Under the pieces are notes generated by a model. The model made no database searches and was not told the origin of the DNA. It saw nothing but the letters and a program-made list of their open reading frames with translations. DNA of 64,000 nucleotides from Prorocentrum cordatum (taxonomy: Eukaryota > Sar > Dinophyceae > Prorocentrales > Prorocentraceae): the NCBI GenBank assembly GCA_963575745.1, contig CAUYUJ010014612.1:1-64000 (forward strand). The letters are read 5' to 3'. Each line of letters starts with the position of its first letter. Position 1 is the first letter of the stretch. Made by a program: the position numbers and the translations under genes. This document shows positions 1-10,064 of the stretch, one piece after another.

Positions 1-2
1 CA

Positions 3-782
3 CGCAGCTGCCCGCTCGGAAAGGAGTGCCCTGCCGGGGCCGCGCAGAGAGGGCGTCTGCAGTGCATCGCGCTGCGGCTGGGCTTTCCGCGCGACTTCTT
101 CCTCCAAGCCCGGAGTCGCAAGTCGGGCTGCACGTCGGAGGCCCTCGACCAGGCTCGCCACGCCGTGGCAGCGCAGTGTGGGCCCGTGGCCCCCCTTGCG
201 TACCTGGTTGGGCTGTGGGGGTGGCAGAGAGGCTTCTTGCCCGACACCCCGACTCCCGACGTGGCCTGTGGCGGACTCTCAGCCGCGGGCCCCGCCTTCG
301 TCGAGCGCCTGGCCGGGAGAGCGATTGAGGAGATCGCCTGCGCTGGTTCACATCAGCTTTCGCTAGAGGCCATGGTCCGTTCCACTATCTTCAAAGGATC
401 GGACGTCAGGATTGCCACGGCCTCCCTGTGCGACCCCAGCAGCTGGCCGCGCAGAGGCATCCCTGCGGCCAGGTGGGATTGGATGACCTGCCAGGCTTGG
501 CGCTGGCGCGACGCCGAGCATATCAACGATTTCGAGCTGCGCGCCGTGCTCAGCAGCGTCCGGTGGCGCCTGCGGAGCAGCATGCAGATAAATTCGCGCT
601 TCGTTCACATCTTGGACTCGCAAGTGTGCATCAGAGTGCTGTGCAAAGGGAGGTCTTCTGCCCGGGGCCTCCAAAATATTCTTGCCCGCATCGTCTCGTT
701 GCTGCTCGCTGGTAGTCTTCACCCGCACTGGGTCTATGCGAGGTCGGCGGACAACCCCGCCGACGCGCCATCGCGATGGTAA
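3..782 (+). CDS. RT-RNase H polyprotein of DIRS-like element, C-terminal part
   Basis: The frame is open from base 3 to the TAA at 780-782 (about 259 residues), so the start lies upstream. The last ~90 residues resemble the RNase H domain of DIRS/Ty3 elements: an HINDFELRAV stretch with the expected acidic residue, HILDSQV for the next catalytic Asp, then VYARSADNPADAPSR, the typical terminal N-x-AD-x-x-SR signature. RNase H degrades the RNA strand during cDNA synthesis. The N-terminal 150 residues should be the end of the RT region, but no YxDD motif is in view. The stop codon overlaps the ATG of the recombinase ORF (ATGGTAA). Family assignment is fairly safe; exact subgroup is inference. 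Confidence 0.75.
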   Translation, partial: RSCPLGKECPAGAAQRGRLQCIALRLGFPRDFFLQARSRKSGCTSEALDQARHAVAAQCGPVAPLAYLVGLWGWQRGFLPDTPTPDVACGGLSAAGPAFVERLAGRAIEEIACAGSHQLSLEAMVRSTIFKGSDVRIATASLCDPSSWPRRGIPAARWDWMTCQAWRWRDAEHINDFELRAVLSSVRWRLRSSMQINSRFVHILDSQVCIRVLCKGRSSARGLQNILARIVSLLLAGSLHPHWVYARSADNPADAPSRW

Positions 783-1766
783 AGCATTTGGAGGCCGCCA
801 CGGCCAAGCAGCGACAGCAGAGACGACGAGCAGCGGGCACTTTACGAGAATTACAGATCCAGCCGCGCACCCTCAAGCGGTACAAGCACGCGGTCAATGC
901 CTTTTTCGACTGGCTCGGACGGGAGCGACCTGATATATTGTCTACCCGACACATTGCACGCCCGCTCAGTGCGGATGCCGTCGACGAGGCGGTTGCTGAC
1001 TATTTGGAGGCGCTGTGGGACGACGGATCGTCCCGCAGTTTGGCCGCCGACACCCTCTCGGGGCTTCAGCATCTGGTGCCGAGCCTTCGGCGCGAGCTCA
1101 AGGAGGGCTGGCGCCTGCTCCGCACGTGGGATCAGAATCAGATGCCCAGCCGCGCCCCGCCGTTACGACCGGAGGTGGCGATTGCCTTGGCGGGCTTTGC
1201 GCTCGCCGACGGCCGCGAGGATGTTGCCACTGCAATCCTGGCGGGCTTCAACGGCTTGTTGCGCCCCTCCGAGATGCTCATCTCTGCGGGGGACTGCGTC
1301 TTCGACCACAGCCAGCGCACGTGCGTGGTCAACCTTGGGCTTACTAAAGGCGGGAAGGCAGGGGTGCCCTGAGGACGTCTTCATCGATGACGAGTTCGCC
1401 TACTTACTGCTCCGCCGGGCGCTTGCAGGGTGCGCAGCTGGCACTGCCCTCCCACCGAGGGGTCTTGCCAATTTTCGCGCATCTTTCGCCAGCTACCTTG
1501 GCAAGGCGGGCCTCGACCCCAGCAGAATAAAGCCCTATAGCATCCGCCGTGGCGGCGCCACCCACCATTTCTCTTCGCTCGGCAACGTGGCGCTGACCTG
1601 CGAGCGAGGCCGCTGGCGCTCCAGAGCGACAGCCAAGATTTATATCACAGAGGGGGTGGCTGCCCTAGAAGCCGTCGCGGTCACCAAGCAGCAGCGGGCA
1701 GCTTTGGCCTTGGGGCATCAGTTGTTCCACAGGCACATTGAGCGCATCTTGGACGGTGGCAAGTAA
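776..1766 (+). pseudogene. Tyrosine recombinase of DIRS-like element, one frameshift
   Basis: ATG at 776 opens a frame running to TGA at 1370-1372; homologous-looking sequence continues in the +1 frame to TAA at 1764-1766, so a one-base indel lies at about 1340-1372. The N-terminal half is a SAM-like DNA-binding region (LKRYKHAVNAFFDWLG). Catalytic-domain landmarks: GFNGLLRPSEML (first Arg, about residue 163), PYSIRRGGATHHF (HxxR-equivalent box) and GRWRSRATAKIYI (Trp box followed by the nucleophilic Tyr). Together about 330 residues, normal for DIRS recombinases, which integrate circular cDNA without an integrase. Overlap with the RT ORF is usual for this group. The frameshift could be decay, programmed shifting or a sequencing error. 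Confidence 0.8.
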
Positions 1767-1834
1767 ATTCAGTCACGCCCTCGGCAGAGTTTTTGGCTTT
1801 CTGGGGAACGACTTCGCCAGACATGGGTTGCGTG

Positions 1835-2230
1835 AGCATGCGCGGCACCGACAGCCTGCCCTTTGACAACATCCCGCCCCTAGTGGCGGAGGCCGGCCAT
1901 GCGCGGCGGCTGCAGGGAGCCCGTCCCTAGCGGCGGAGGCCGGCCACGCGTGGCGGCTGCAGGGAGCCCGCCCCTAGTGGCGGAGGCCGGCCAAGATTGG
2001 CGGCTGCTGCTGACCCGCGCTCCGGGCCGAGGGGCTCGAGGGCCGTTGGCCTGGGTCGCCGAGCCGAGGGGGCTCGAGGGCCGAGGCCTGCTTGCGGCAT
2101 CTCCGGGCCTAGGGCTCGAGGGCCGCTGGCCTGCGCTGTCAGCAGCACGGTGCCGCGCGCGCGACGTCGCACACAGCGGTGCGGCGCGCCAGCGCTCGGA
2201 TGAAAAGATCCGCGCGCGCTCGCTGTGCTA
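1835..2230 (+). repeat. Direct repeat, putative B1 of DIRS-like element
   Basis: This 396-bp unit is repeated at 2337-2732 (offset 502) with about three mismatches. It is very GC-rich, with internal sub-repeats of a GGCGGAGGCCGGCC motif and GGGCTCGAGGGCCG palindromes. Short ORFs inside it are identical in both copies because the DNA is, not because they are genes. Confidence 0.85.
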
Positions 2231-2336
2231 GAGTATCGCCCTCGACATGTAGCACGCGAGCAGCATCAGGATCGTTCGTTCCATAGCTATCTTGGGTCCC
2301 GCCCTCACCTCCCTCAACATGCAGGTCCTTTCCTAC
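2231..2336 (+). repeat. Spacer between direct repeats, putative A2
   Basis: 106 bp separating the two 396-bp repeats. In the A1-ORFs-B1-A2-B2 model this should match the element's left end, which is outside the window. Less GC-rich than the repeats. Confidence 0.5.
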
Positions 2337-2732
2337 AGCATGCGCGGCACCGACAGCCTGCCCTTTGACAACATCCCGCCCCTAGTGGCGGAGGCCGGCC
2401 ATGCGTGGCGGCTGCAGGGAGCCCGTCCCTAGCGGCGGAGGCCGGCCACGCGCGGCGGCTGCAGGGAGCCCGCCCCTAGTGGCGGAGGCCGGCCAAGATT
2501 GGCGGCTGCTGCTGACCCGCGCTCCGGGCCGAGGGGCTCGAGGGCCGTTGGCCTGGGTCGCCGAGCCGAGGGGGCTCGAGGGCCGAGGCCTGCTTGCGGC
2601 ATCTCCGGGCCTAGGGCTCGAGGGCCGCTGGCCTGCGCTGTCAGCAGCACGGTGCCGCGCGCGCGACGTCGCACACCGCGGTGCGGCGCGCCAGCGCTCG
2701 GATGAAAAGATCCGCGCGCGCTCGCTGTGCTA
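2337..2732 (+). repeat. Direct repeat, putative B2 and right end of DIRS-like element
   Basis: Second copy of the 396-bp repeat. It stops abruptly at AT-rich DNA belonging to a truncated MITE, consistent with the retrotransposon abutting or having interrupted that MITE. Confidence 0.8.
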
Positions 2733-2881
2733 AAAATGTCTCAAAAAGGTAGAAACATAGTTTAAAAACAAAAATAGTCCCCAGACTATAGTTTAATTAG
2801 TTGTTTGATTCTTTTGGTGCATTAAAAAAAAAAACAAAACAAAAAAATCGTCGAAAACCCATGTAGGGGGACGCGCCCGAC
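2733..2881 (-). mobile_element. MITE family 1 (GTCGGGC termini), truncated copy
   Basis: Read on the minus strand this begins GTCGGGCGCGTCCCCCTACA and carries the family's internal motif ATAGTCTGGGGAC (reverse complement at about 2777-2790). The other terminus is missing; the DIRS-like repeat lies there instead. Full copies are at 12376-12543, 22997-23142, 47292-47538 and 50627-50944. Confidence 0.65.
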
Positions 2882-3097
2882 TTAACGCTGGCGTCCTCGC
2901 GACGTGGACCTGCCAACTGTGTCGAGGTTCCCCGTGGCCTGTGCTCGGGGTGTGTTCCCCCCTCTCAGGCAGGGAGAGTTGATGTGTCAGGATCGGGTCG
3001 GAGCCTCCCGCCGAAGTCGGGAGGCAAATGCCCGGGCGTGTGATTGTGATTCGGCGTGCCCCGCCTCGCAGCGGCCTGCCACACACAGAGGTAGAAT

Positions 3098-3430
3098 ACG
3101 TAGCACCCCGCAGTTGCGGATAAGAGTGGCGGGGGGCTGCGGGAACGTCTGCAGTCTGCGAGGCTCTGAAGAAGCCCGCCGTAGGCGCACAATTTTCAAG
3201 CTATCCAACGAGCCCGCCGCAGGCGCCGCTTTTCCTGTTAAAACAATGTAGGTGGGTCGAGGATTGGGTCGCAGGTGGGTCGCGGGTGGGTCGACGGTGG
3301 GTCGCGGGTCAAGTCGCGGGTGGGTCTCGAGCGGGTCTCGAGCGGGTGGCGGGGTGGGTCGCGGGGTGGGTCGCGGGTGGGTCGCGGGGTGGGTCGCGGG
3401 TGGGTCGCGGGCGGGGTCGCGGCGGGGGCG
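3098..3430 (+). repeat. Dispersed repeat with GGGTCGC minisatellite
   Basis: It starts with a GTAGCACCCCGC...TTGCGGATAAGAGTG block, has two CCCGCCGCAGGCGCC-like hairpin motifs and ends in about 170 bp of GGGTCGCGGGT repeats. The same order recurs at 21755-22370. Open frames across it reflect short-period repeats. Confidence 0.75.
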
Positions 3431-3467
3431 ACGCCAGCAAACAACAACAACAACAACAACAACAATT

Positions 3468-4389
3468 ACTAGCACGTGGGGACACTCCGTTCTCACCAGT
3501 GCCAGGGTTTTCATACGACGCCCGCCAATACCCCCACTTTGTGGGGGGGCCGGTTCAAGCTCTACCACATTTCCAAACGACTCTTCGCCACCACCCACAC
3601 CCAGCTTCCCGCCCTATGACGTTCGGACACTTCACTTCGTGGCCTGCGGACGACCGTGGCTACTACACTGGCGCATGGGTCTGAGAAGGACCTGACGTGC
3701 GGACAGCGCGCGCGGGTAGAAATTTTGAAAATTCGTACAGATGTTTTTCGAGGACCGACGGTGCGATTCGTATGATTTTATGTTGCGCGGTGCTAAAATT
3801 CCTAAGAAACCCAATGGTTTTTGAAGATTTCGGCGTGCGCGCGCGAAGAAAAAACGAATGTGTCCCGCATGGTATTATTTGACAGGGATGATGGCCCTGG
3901 CAGGTGCGCAACCGTTGTTGGAGAAGTTCGAAAAAGTTGCTCGCAAAAGCCCGTTTGACAGAAATGTTTAAAAAGTGTTGGGTTTCCTACGAATCCGCAA
4001 GAGCGCGCGGGATGAAATTTTGACAATTTTTTTTTTGAAAAACCATTGTTTTTTTTGATGTTTTTATGTTAAAATCGCTACGAAAACTAAGGTTTTGGAA
4101 GGATTTCGTCTTGCGCGCGCGAATGTCCACTTTACCTTATTTTTTGCAAGGGATTCTTGAAATTTGGTTATATTAGAACAAGAAATGTCATTTTATAGTG
4201 TTTTTTGCAAGGGAAAGCGGGGGGAACAAAACAACCGGATCCGACCACATCGTTTTACCTGAGGCTTCCTCACGAAAATGATGAAAACGTGGCTGCGGCC
4301 TAGGCGGCGAGGGGGCCCGTGCACCAGGGGCCCCAACAATAATTATTATTTAGAAGTAATAAGTTCAACAACAACAACAACAACAACAA
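3468..4389 (+). repeat. Tandem duplication, copy 1 (~0.92 kb)
   Basis: Runs from just after one CAA array (about 3437-3467) through the next (about 4366-4389). The second copy is 4390-5445. AT-rich stretches contain GCGCGCGCG blocks and AAACCATTG motifs; minus-strand relatives occur at 27680-28110 and 28590-29195. No coding signal. Confidence 0.8.
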
Positions 4390-5445
4390 TCACTTTACCC
4401 GAACGCTCAGTGTTCTCACCAGTGCCAGGGTTTTCATGCGACGCCAGCCAATACCCCCACTTTGTGGGGGGGCAGTGCAAGCTCTACCAAATATCCACAC
4501 GACTCTTCGCCACCACCCACACCCAGCTTCCCGCCCTATGACGTTCGGACACTTCACTTCGTGGCCTGCGGACGACCGTGGCTACTACACTGGCGTGGAG
4601 TACACACCCACAGAAGTTGTTAAGCCTACGTTCGTACACCCACAGAAGTTGTTAAGCCTTGTTAACCCACAGAAGTTGTTAAGCCTTCCACAGAACATCT
4701 GGTGCATATGATGCAAGCGTGCGAAAGTAGCTCGCGCGAGCTCATGTAACATAAATGTTGGAAAACCATTGGTTTTTTTAGGAATCGGACAGCGCGCGGG
4801 TAGAAATTTTGAAAAGTCGTGCAGGTGTTTTTCGAGGACCTGCGGTGCGATTCGTGTGATTTTATGATGCGCGGTGCTAAAATTCTTAAGAGCCCAATGG
4901 TTTTTGGAGATTTCGGCGTGCGCGCGCGAAGAAAAAACGAATGTGTCCCGCATGGTATTATTTGACAGGGATGATGGCCCTGGCAGGTGCGCAACCGTTG
5001 TCGCAGAAGTTCGAAAAAGTTGCTCGCAAAAGCCCGTTTGACAGAAATGTTTAAAAAGTGTTGGGTTTCCTACGAATCCGCAAGAGCGCGCGGGATGAGA
5101 TTTTGACATTTTTTTGTTGAAAAACCATTGGTTTTTTGATGTTTTTATGTTAAAATCGCTCCGAACACTAAGCTTTTGGAAGGATTTCGTCTTGCGCGCG
5201 CGAATGTCCACTTTACCTTATTTTTTGCAAGGGATTCTTGAAATTTGATTATATTAGAACAAGAAATGTCATTTTATAGTGTTTTTTGCAAGGGAAAACG
5301 GATTACAACAAAACAACCGGATCTGGACCCCATCCACTTTTCTGAAGCTTTCGCGAAAAAATGATGAAAATGTAGCTGCGGCCTAGGCGCGGCGGGGGGG
5401 CCGTGCACCAGGGGCCCCAACAATAATTATTCTTTAGAATTAATA
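4390..5445 (+). repeat. Tandem duplication, copy 2, with internal insertion
   Basis: Matches 3468-4389 but has about 190 extra bases at 4593-4784, including three tandem copies of an ACCCACAGAAGTTGTTAAGC-type unit. Copy 1 or copy 2 could be ancestral. Confidence 0.8.
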
Positions 5446-5660
5446 ATGTTCAACAACAAGAACAAGAACAAGAACAAGAACAAGAACAACAAACACAACA
5501 ACAACAACAACAGCAGCAGCAGCAACAACAACCGTAACAACAATACCAGCAGCAACAACAACACCAACACCAACACCAACACCAACACCAACACCAACAC
5601 CAACACCAACACCAACACCAACACCAACACCAACACCACCAACAACAACAACAACGCAAC
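5446..5660 (+). repeat. Compound CAAGAA / CAA / CAACAC microsatellite
   Basis: Direct tandem hexamers and triplets for about 215 bp. It follows the tandem duplication in the same place where the earlier copies have plain CAA arrays, suggesting expansion from a CAA seed. Confidence 0.95.
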
Positions 5661-5749
5661 AAACAGAATCCTCAGCACGGATCCGCATTACAGCCACGCA
5701 ACCAGGGACAAATAATGACAGTTCGGCCCCCTGACTCTGATAATAGACG

Positions 5750-5975
5750 TGGACCTGCCATATGAGACGTTCCAAAAAGGGCCTTGCCTTCAAGTATCGA
5801 AGGAGTTGCCCTTTCTTCCTCGGCGAAAGGGCGGCGGAAGGGCGGCGTAAGATCGGCGGAAGCAAAGCGAGGCCGCCTCCACCGGCGGAAGACGGCGGAA
5901 GGCTGGCGGAAGATCGGCGGAAGGCGGCGGAAGCGCAAGATGCGCCCCCAAGAGATGAACACTTTTTTAGGTTCA
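5750..5975 (+). repeat. Dispersed GGCGGAAG-rich repeat, copy 1
   Basis: Shares an ATCGAAGGA...TTCCTCGGCGAAA...GGCGGAAG...CCCCCAAGAG order with 43010-43215. No gene recognised in 5976-6590, which is otherwise unremarkable. Confidence 0.55.
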
Positions 5976-6595
5976 GGGTTTCTGAAATCGCCCATATGTT
6001 TGGAAGCCCAGCTCAGCCCAGTTGTAGGAGGATACGCCGGTATTCGTCGAGGGCATGGCTTTGTCTGGGGTCTCAGTTGATCGCAAAGCACAAGGCACAA
6101 TCAGGGATCCACACTCTATACCAGCCACCCTATCGCGAGATTTACTTCCTCGGGGTATGTTTTTTCAAGTGGGTGTTTTCTCCGACCTGTGTTGTGTTGT
6201 ACTGACTGTTTGGGATCGGGCCTCACGCGGAGAAAGCGAACGGCTCGGCATCGACAAGACACTGCCGATGGGAGAGGTGGAGTAGGATAGGGCGACGAGG
6301 TCTGTCCATGTCCGCTGCTCTTCGGCGCAGGGTGGGGGGCCTGGCCGGGGGCTGACAGTGGCTATGTACAGATCCCGTCGCCTTGTGGGAGAAAAGGCGA
6401 GCCCGCCGAGACCGCAAGCCGAGGGCTTTGTGCCTCGGGGGGCGGGCACTCTGAATTTCCTTGTCTGCATGGTCCAGCGGCGCCTTGTCCAAGACCTCTC
6501 CCTCCTCAGCATCATCATTGCATTGCTCCCCCCCTTCGGGAGGGCGCGTGCAACAGCCCTGTTGGGAGTTGAGCGAGGAGGATGAGGAGGGATGG

Positions 6596-6725
6596 GGAGG
6601 AAGCGAGTAGGAGCGATGATGATGAGGAGGAGGACGATGATGAGGAGGATGACGATGATGATGCTGATGATGATGATGATGATGAGGATGATGATGGTCA
6701 TGATGATGATGAGGAGGAGGGGAAG
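6596..6725 (+). repeat. GAT/GAG microsatellite
   Basis: Imperfect GATGAT and GAGGAG triplets. 6726-7445 holds no gene I can recognise. Confidence 0.9.
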
Positions 6726-7445
6726 GACGGAGGGCATGGGCAGTCGGAGGAAGCGGGAGGAGGGAGGCTGTCTGGTTCTTGCGTGAATTGCGTGGGCATG
6801 CCGCGTCAAACCATTCGTTATACTCAGGTGCACAAGAGATGTGGGGAAGGTGCGCGGTATGTTCTCGAGCTCCCTGGACAAGCATCCACAGAGATGCGTA
6901 CGCACAGGAACGGTGCGCAACAGCAGCTCGCTACGATGTCATGTGTCACACCATGCAATACTACCCCCCAGAAATCTTGGGGACACCTTGGGCCAAGGAC
7001 ACCGTCGGCCAAAAAGTAGGACACAGACCACCGACATCATGATGTGCTCGTAACGTCGACACCCAGAAGTTTCGACACGTTCCCCGGGACCTGTTTTTCA
7101 TCCCGAGTCGTTTTCTGATAGTCCTGGGGTCTGGTCGGGCTTCCCAGAGGCCGAAAACAGCGAACACTTGCTGCCGTGATTTTGTGTCATGATCCGAAAT
7201 GTCACGTCCGGGGGTCCATCCAAATAGTTTTTGTTCACTGCCTCGGGGCCCGGAGACGGCCTCGGCGAGGCCGAGGAAGTCAGACATTTTCCCCCGAACC
7301 CAGGATTTCGAACCTGCCCGCCCTTCCTGCTGGCCGGAACCAGTCCTGGTCCACCTCGGACCCCCATGACGGCTTCAACGTTCCCGAGGCCCGGCCGTCG
7401 TGGGACGACCGAGGGCTTGGGGAATGATCCTGGGAGGCTCCGTTA

Positions 7446-7525
7446 AGGAGGAGGGGGAGGAGGGGGAGGAGGAGGAGGAGGAGGAGGAGGAGGAGGAGGA
7501 GGAGGAGGAAGAAGAAGAAGAGGAA
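7446..7525 (+). repeat. GGA microsatellite
   Basis: Near-perfect GGA/GAA triplets. Long acidic or proline-rich frames through it are artefacts. Confidence 0.95.
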
Positions 7526-7749
7526 GCAAGCCTTTGGAGGTGTGGGTCGGCGCCGCTGCGCCTCCGTGCCCCCCCACCCGTGCCGCCAGAGGCCCAGCAG
7601 CGCTACCAGGCCTGCTCTGGCGGGCTCGGGCGCGAGGTCCGCCAGCGCCCGTGGCATTTACGACAGGTGCTCCGGGGCGGGGGGTACACATCCTGATCGG
7701 GGCTCAAGAGACGGGAGTCAATGCAAACGGGGGTCAGCCAGAGCGCCCG

Positions 7750-7917
7750 ATGTTGCAGGATCCTGCAGGGCCAGGGTCGCATTGACCCGGGTTGGGGTGC
7801 AGGATTCTGCAGGACCTTGCGGGATTTTTCGCGTTGACCCGGGCTTGGGTGCAGGATCTTGGAGGGCCTTGCAGAATTCTGCAGGGTTTGACTGAACCGG
7901 GTCTGGATTGACCCGGG
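7750..7917 (+). repeat. Three palindrome-rich tandem units (~55 bp)
   Basis: Each unit has a TGCAGGATCCTGCA-like palindrome followed by TTGACCCGGGT. The first palindrome (7754-7767) is perfect over 14 bases; a later one is GCAGAATTCTGC. No coding content. Confidence 0.7.
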
Positions 7918-7965
7918 TAAGAAGACCCCTGACCTGGAGGGCTGAAGGTCTGGGCGAGAGCTAGC

Positions 7966-8152
7966 TTCCACTTCGCGTAAAGAGTGCCCCTTCGCCAGAG
8001 CGACCTCTGGTGCGGGCTCATCGGGGCCCCTCCGATCGCCGAGCGCGGTGCGGCAGCGGCTGCTTGCGCGCTTGGATTTGGCCACCCAGCGCCCCCGCCG
8101 CCCGCGCACCAGAGCTCGCTCTTTCCCAGGGTCACTCCTGCGAGCAGCCGGT
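7966..8152. mobile_element. MITE family 3 (GCAAGAGTGACC termini), copy 1
   Basis: Left end has CGTAAAGAGTGCCCCTTCGC...CTCTGGTGCGGG; right end has its inverted form, CGCGCACCAGAG...GGGTCACTCCTGCG. Interior GATCGCCGAGCGCG...GCTTGCGCGCTTGGATTTGG is shared with 22833-23172 and 43690-43874. Confidence 0.7.
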
Positions 8153-8227
8153 GGCTACACATCCGGCAGGCTTCTGGCGGCACTCTGCAGCGCCTCGTGG
8201 CCGTCTGGGGGCCCGAGGTGGCCCAGC

Positions 8228-8300
8228 ATCGTGGACCGCCGACGTCGCCGATGCATCGTCGATGCATCGGCGATGCATCGGCGACGTGGCGCGATCTTCC
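8228..8300. repeat. GCCGATGCATCG palindrome cluster
   Basis: Three overlapping CGATGCATCG palindromes, followed by GGCGCGATC as in the TIR element at 59038-59282; probably a partial relative of it. Confidence 0.6.
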
Positions 8301-8360
8301 GACTCCATCTGCTCGGACCCCGTCTGCTCTGCCAGGCGCCAGGAACCCAGAGCTCCTCGA

Positions 8361-8525
8361 TCAGGAGGGGAAAAAGCACGCAGACACAATCAATCGTCGA
8401 GTCCCCGGAAAGTATGGGAAAGTAGGGGAAGTGGGGGGGGGAAGACAAAAACCCAGAGCATATGGGAAAATATTGGGAATCCTGTTATTTGTGTGTATTT
8501 ATTTGTGTGTCCCAGGGCCCCTTCA
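8361..8525 (+). mobile_element. Dispersed family 7 (TCAGGAGGGG...GGGCCCCTTC), copy 1
   Basis: About 165 bp with constant CAGACACAATCAATCGTCG, repeated GAAAATATGGGA motifs and a TTTGTGTGTCCCAGGGCCCC end. Copies at 8840-9002 and 32407-32569 have the same length and order. Termini are only weakly inverted, so the mobility class is unknown. Confidence 0.75.
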
Positions 8526-8839
8526 ATCACGGCGGGAGGTTTTTTCGCGATTTCCAGCCTCTGGGGGCCTTTGCCAAGTCTCGGGGGCCAGCAGGCGGGG
8601 CGGGCAGTTTCGAGGTGCTGGGGGCGGGGAGGTTTTTTTTTTGCCTTTTTTTTCCCGCCGCGGGGGGCCGTCTTCGGGCCGTCTTCGGGCTTCGCCTTCT
8701 GTCAAGACCAGCCTCCGTCGCTGTCGCGTCGCGCGAGGGGCGTGGGAAGCGAGCTGCACTGTGTGTGTGCCGCGGCCGGGCGGTCGCCGTGGCACCGCTG
8801 GCCATGCCAGCATGTGCAGTCTTATGCACTTTCCAATAT

Positions 8840-9002
8840 TCAGGAGGAAAAGAAACACACAGACACAATCAATCGTCGATTCCCCCGAAAATATAGGAAA
8901 ATATGGGAAGTGGGGGCGAAGACAAAAACACAGAAAATATATGGAAATATGGGGAATATTTTTACGTGTGTGTCTTTATTTGTGTGTCCCAGGGCCCCTT
9001 CA
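8840..9002 (+). mobile_element. Dispersed family 7, copy 2
   Basis: Same structure as 8361-8525, about 310 bp of unrelated GC-rich DNA away. Both copies lie in the same orientation. Confidence 0.75.
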
Positions 9003-10064
9003 AATATGTCTGGCCACCACCCCGTCGCCGCGGGAAGTTTCGGAGCCGAACGCACTGTCTACCTGTCGCGGCCTCGCCGGTCGCTGTCGCGCCCTCCTGC
9101 GTGGTTATGCATTGTCCATCTGTCTGGACCCCCCCCCGTCGCCGTCGCGCCAGAAGAAGTGCGTGCGGCACATGTTTGAATTTAACTTGTCCACTGCGCG
9201 CCCATCGCACATCGCGTCACTCATGTGATTGATGTCTTAAAAGATCCGTGCGGCGACATTTCGTTTTGGCGCATCTGTTCGCGACGTACCCGTCGCCGCC
9301 GCTCTGGGGAGATCACGGGTGCTGGAACTCAGTCATTTTGCACAAATGTGCTTCACTCCAATGTTACTCCATTCCGCACCCGCTCGTCGTAATCTTACCC
9401 ATCATCACCATCATCAGCAGCATCAACACCGATTTCGTCGTGACATTTCTCATCTTCATTCTCGTCCTCATCTTTGTTATGATCGTGCACGGTGTTTGTT
9501 CCCGGACAACCGAGTTTCTTCAGACCCCGAGGTATCTACGCCTTCCCCGAGGCCATCTTTTTCATCGCATCCATGTTTGACGGCCCAGGGCCCCGAATCG
9601 GAAACAGCTCTCAGAGGCCGCATCGAAGAAAGGATGTCTGAGTGGTCCCCCATATTTTGCCCAGATCTCTTCGCTTGGCGAAGACCTTGCGCCAACTGAT
9701 CACCTCCGACGTCGTGATGTATTCAACCCCAGCGTCTTCCCTCCACTTCGGGCCCGAGGCGACCGATCTCTGGGAAGAGCTGGCCCCCAGTATCTCGGGA
9801 GGGAAAAAAAGTGTACCAATGGCACGTCGTCGCTGGGCGCGCGTGAACGTGCCATTCCTTCGCTCTTGTGCTCAGAGGAGGGAGCATCGGCCGTGCTCCC
9901 CCAGACCTCGTCGTCGTGAGTTCTGGAGTCGGTTGTGTTCCTCCTCTGCCTGGAGCTCCCGAGGCCGTCTTGGGGGCACCGGTGCCGTCACAGAGACGAC
10001 CCGCGACGGCGGCCGATCACTGCTGTGCAGCCAATTCCCAGGTGACGGCGGAAGCCGGTTTTTG
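9003..10064. other. No recognisable gene or repeat
   Basis: About 1.06 kb of lower-GC sequence with short frames only. A hydrophobic frame at 9248-9580 comes from ATCATCACC and TCGTCCTC runs and has no matching domain. 9640-9720 faintly resembles 6970-7050 (CCGAC..CGTGATGT block). Confidence 0.4.

Larger units (their letters stand above)
3..2732 (+). mobile_element. DIRS/Ngaro-like tyrosine-recombinase retrotransposon, 5' part outside window
   Basis: The order seen is: end of an RT/RNase H ORF, an overlapping tyrosine recombinase ORF, then a 396-bp repeat, a 106-bp spacer, and the same 396-bp repeat again. In the PAT/Ngaro branch of DIRS elements the known architecture is A1-ORFs-B1-A2-B2 (split direct repeats); the two long repeats fit B1 and B2 and the spacer fits A2. 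A1 should lie left of the window, so this cannot be confirmed here. The B copies differ at about three positions, suggesting recent activity, although the recombinase is frameshifted. The right boundary is set where B1 and B2 stop matching (2730/2732). Confidence 0.75.

Noticed and set aside
1899-2733. Pair of identical 110-codon ORFs
   Set aside because: They lie in the two 396-bp direct repeats and are open on both strands because of GC-rich composition.
6582-6725. Acidic poly-Asp/Glu ORF
   Set aside because: Pure GAT/GAG microsatellite translation.
7295-7325. tRNA-like B-box (GGTTCGAAATCC on the minus strand)
   Set aside because: The box is one base too long and no D-arm, anticodon arm or acceptor stem can be paired around it.
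9248-9580. Hydrophobic, membrane-protein-like ORF
   Set aside because: Hydrophobicity comes from ATCATC/TCGTCC runs; no supporting motif, and flanks are non-coding.
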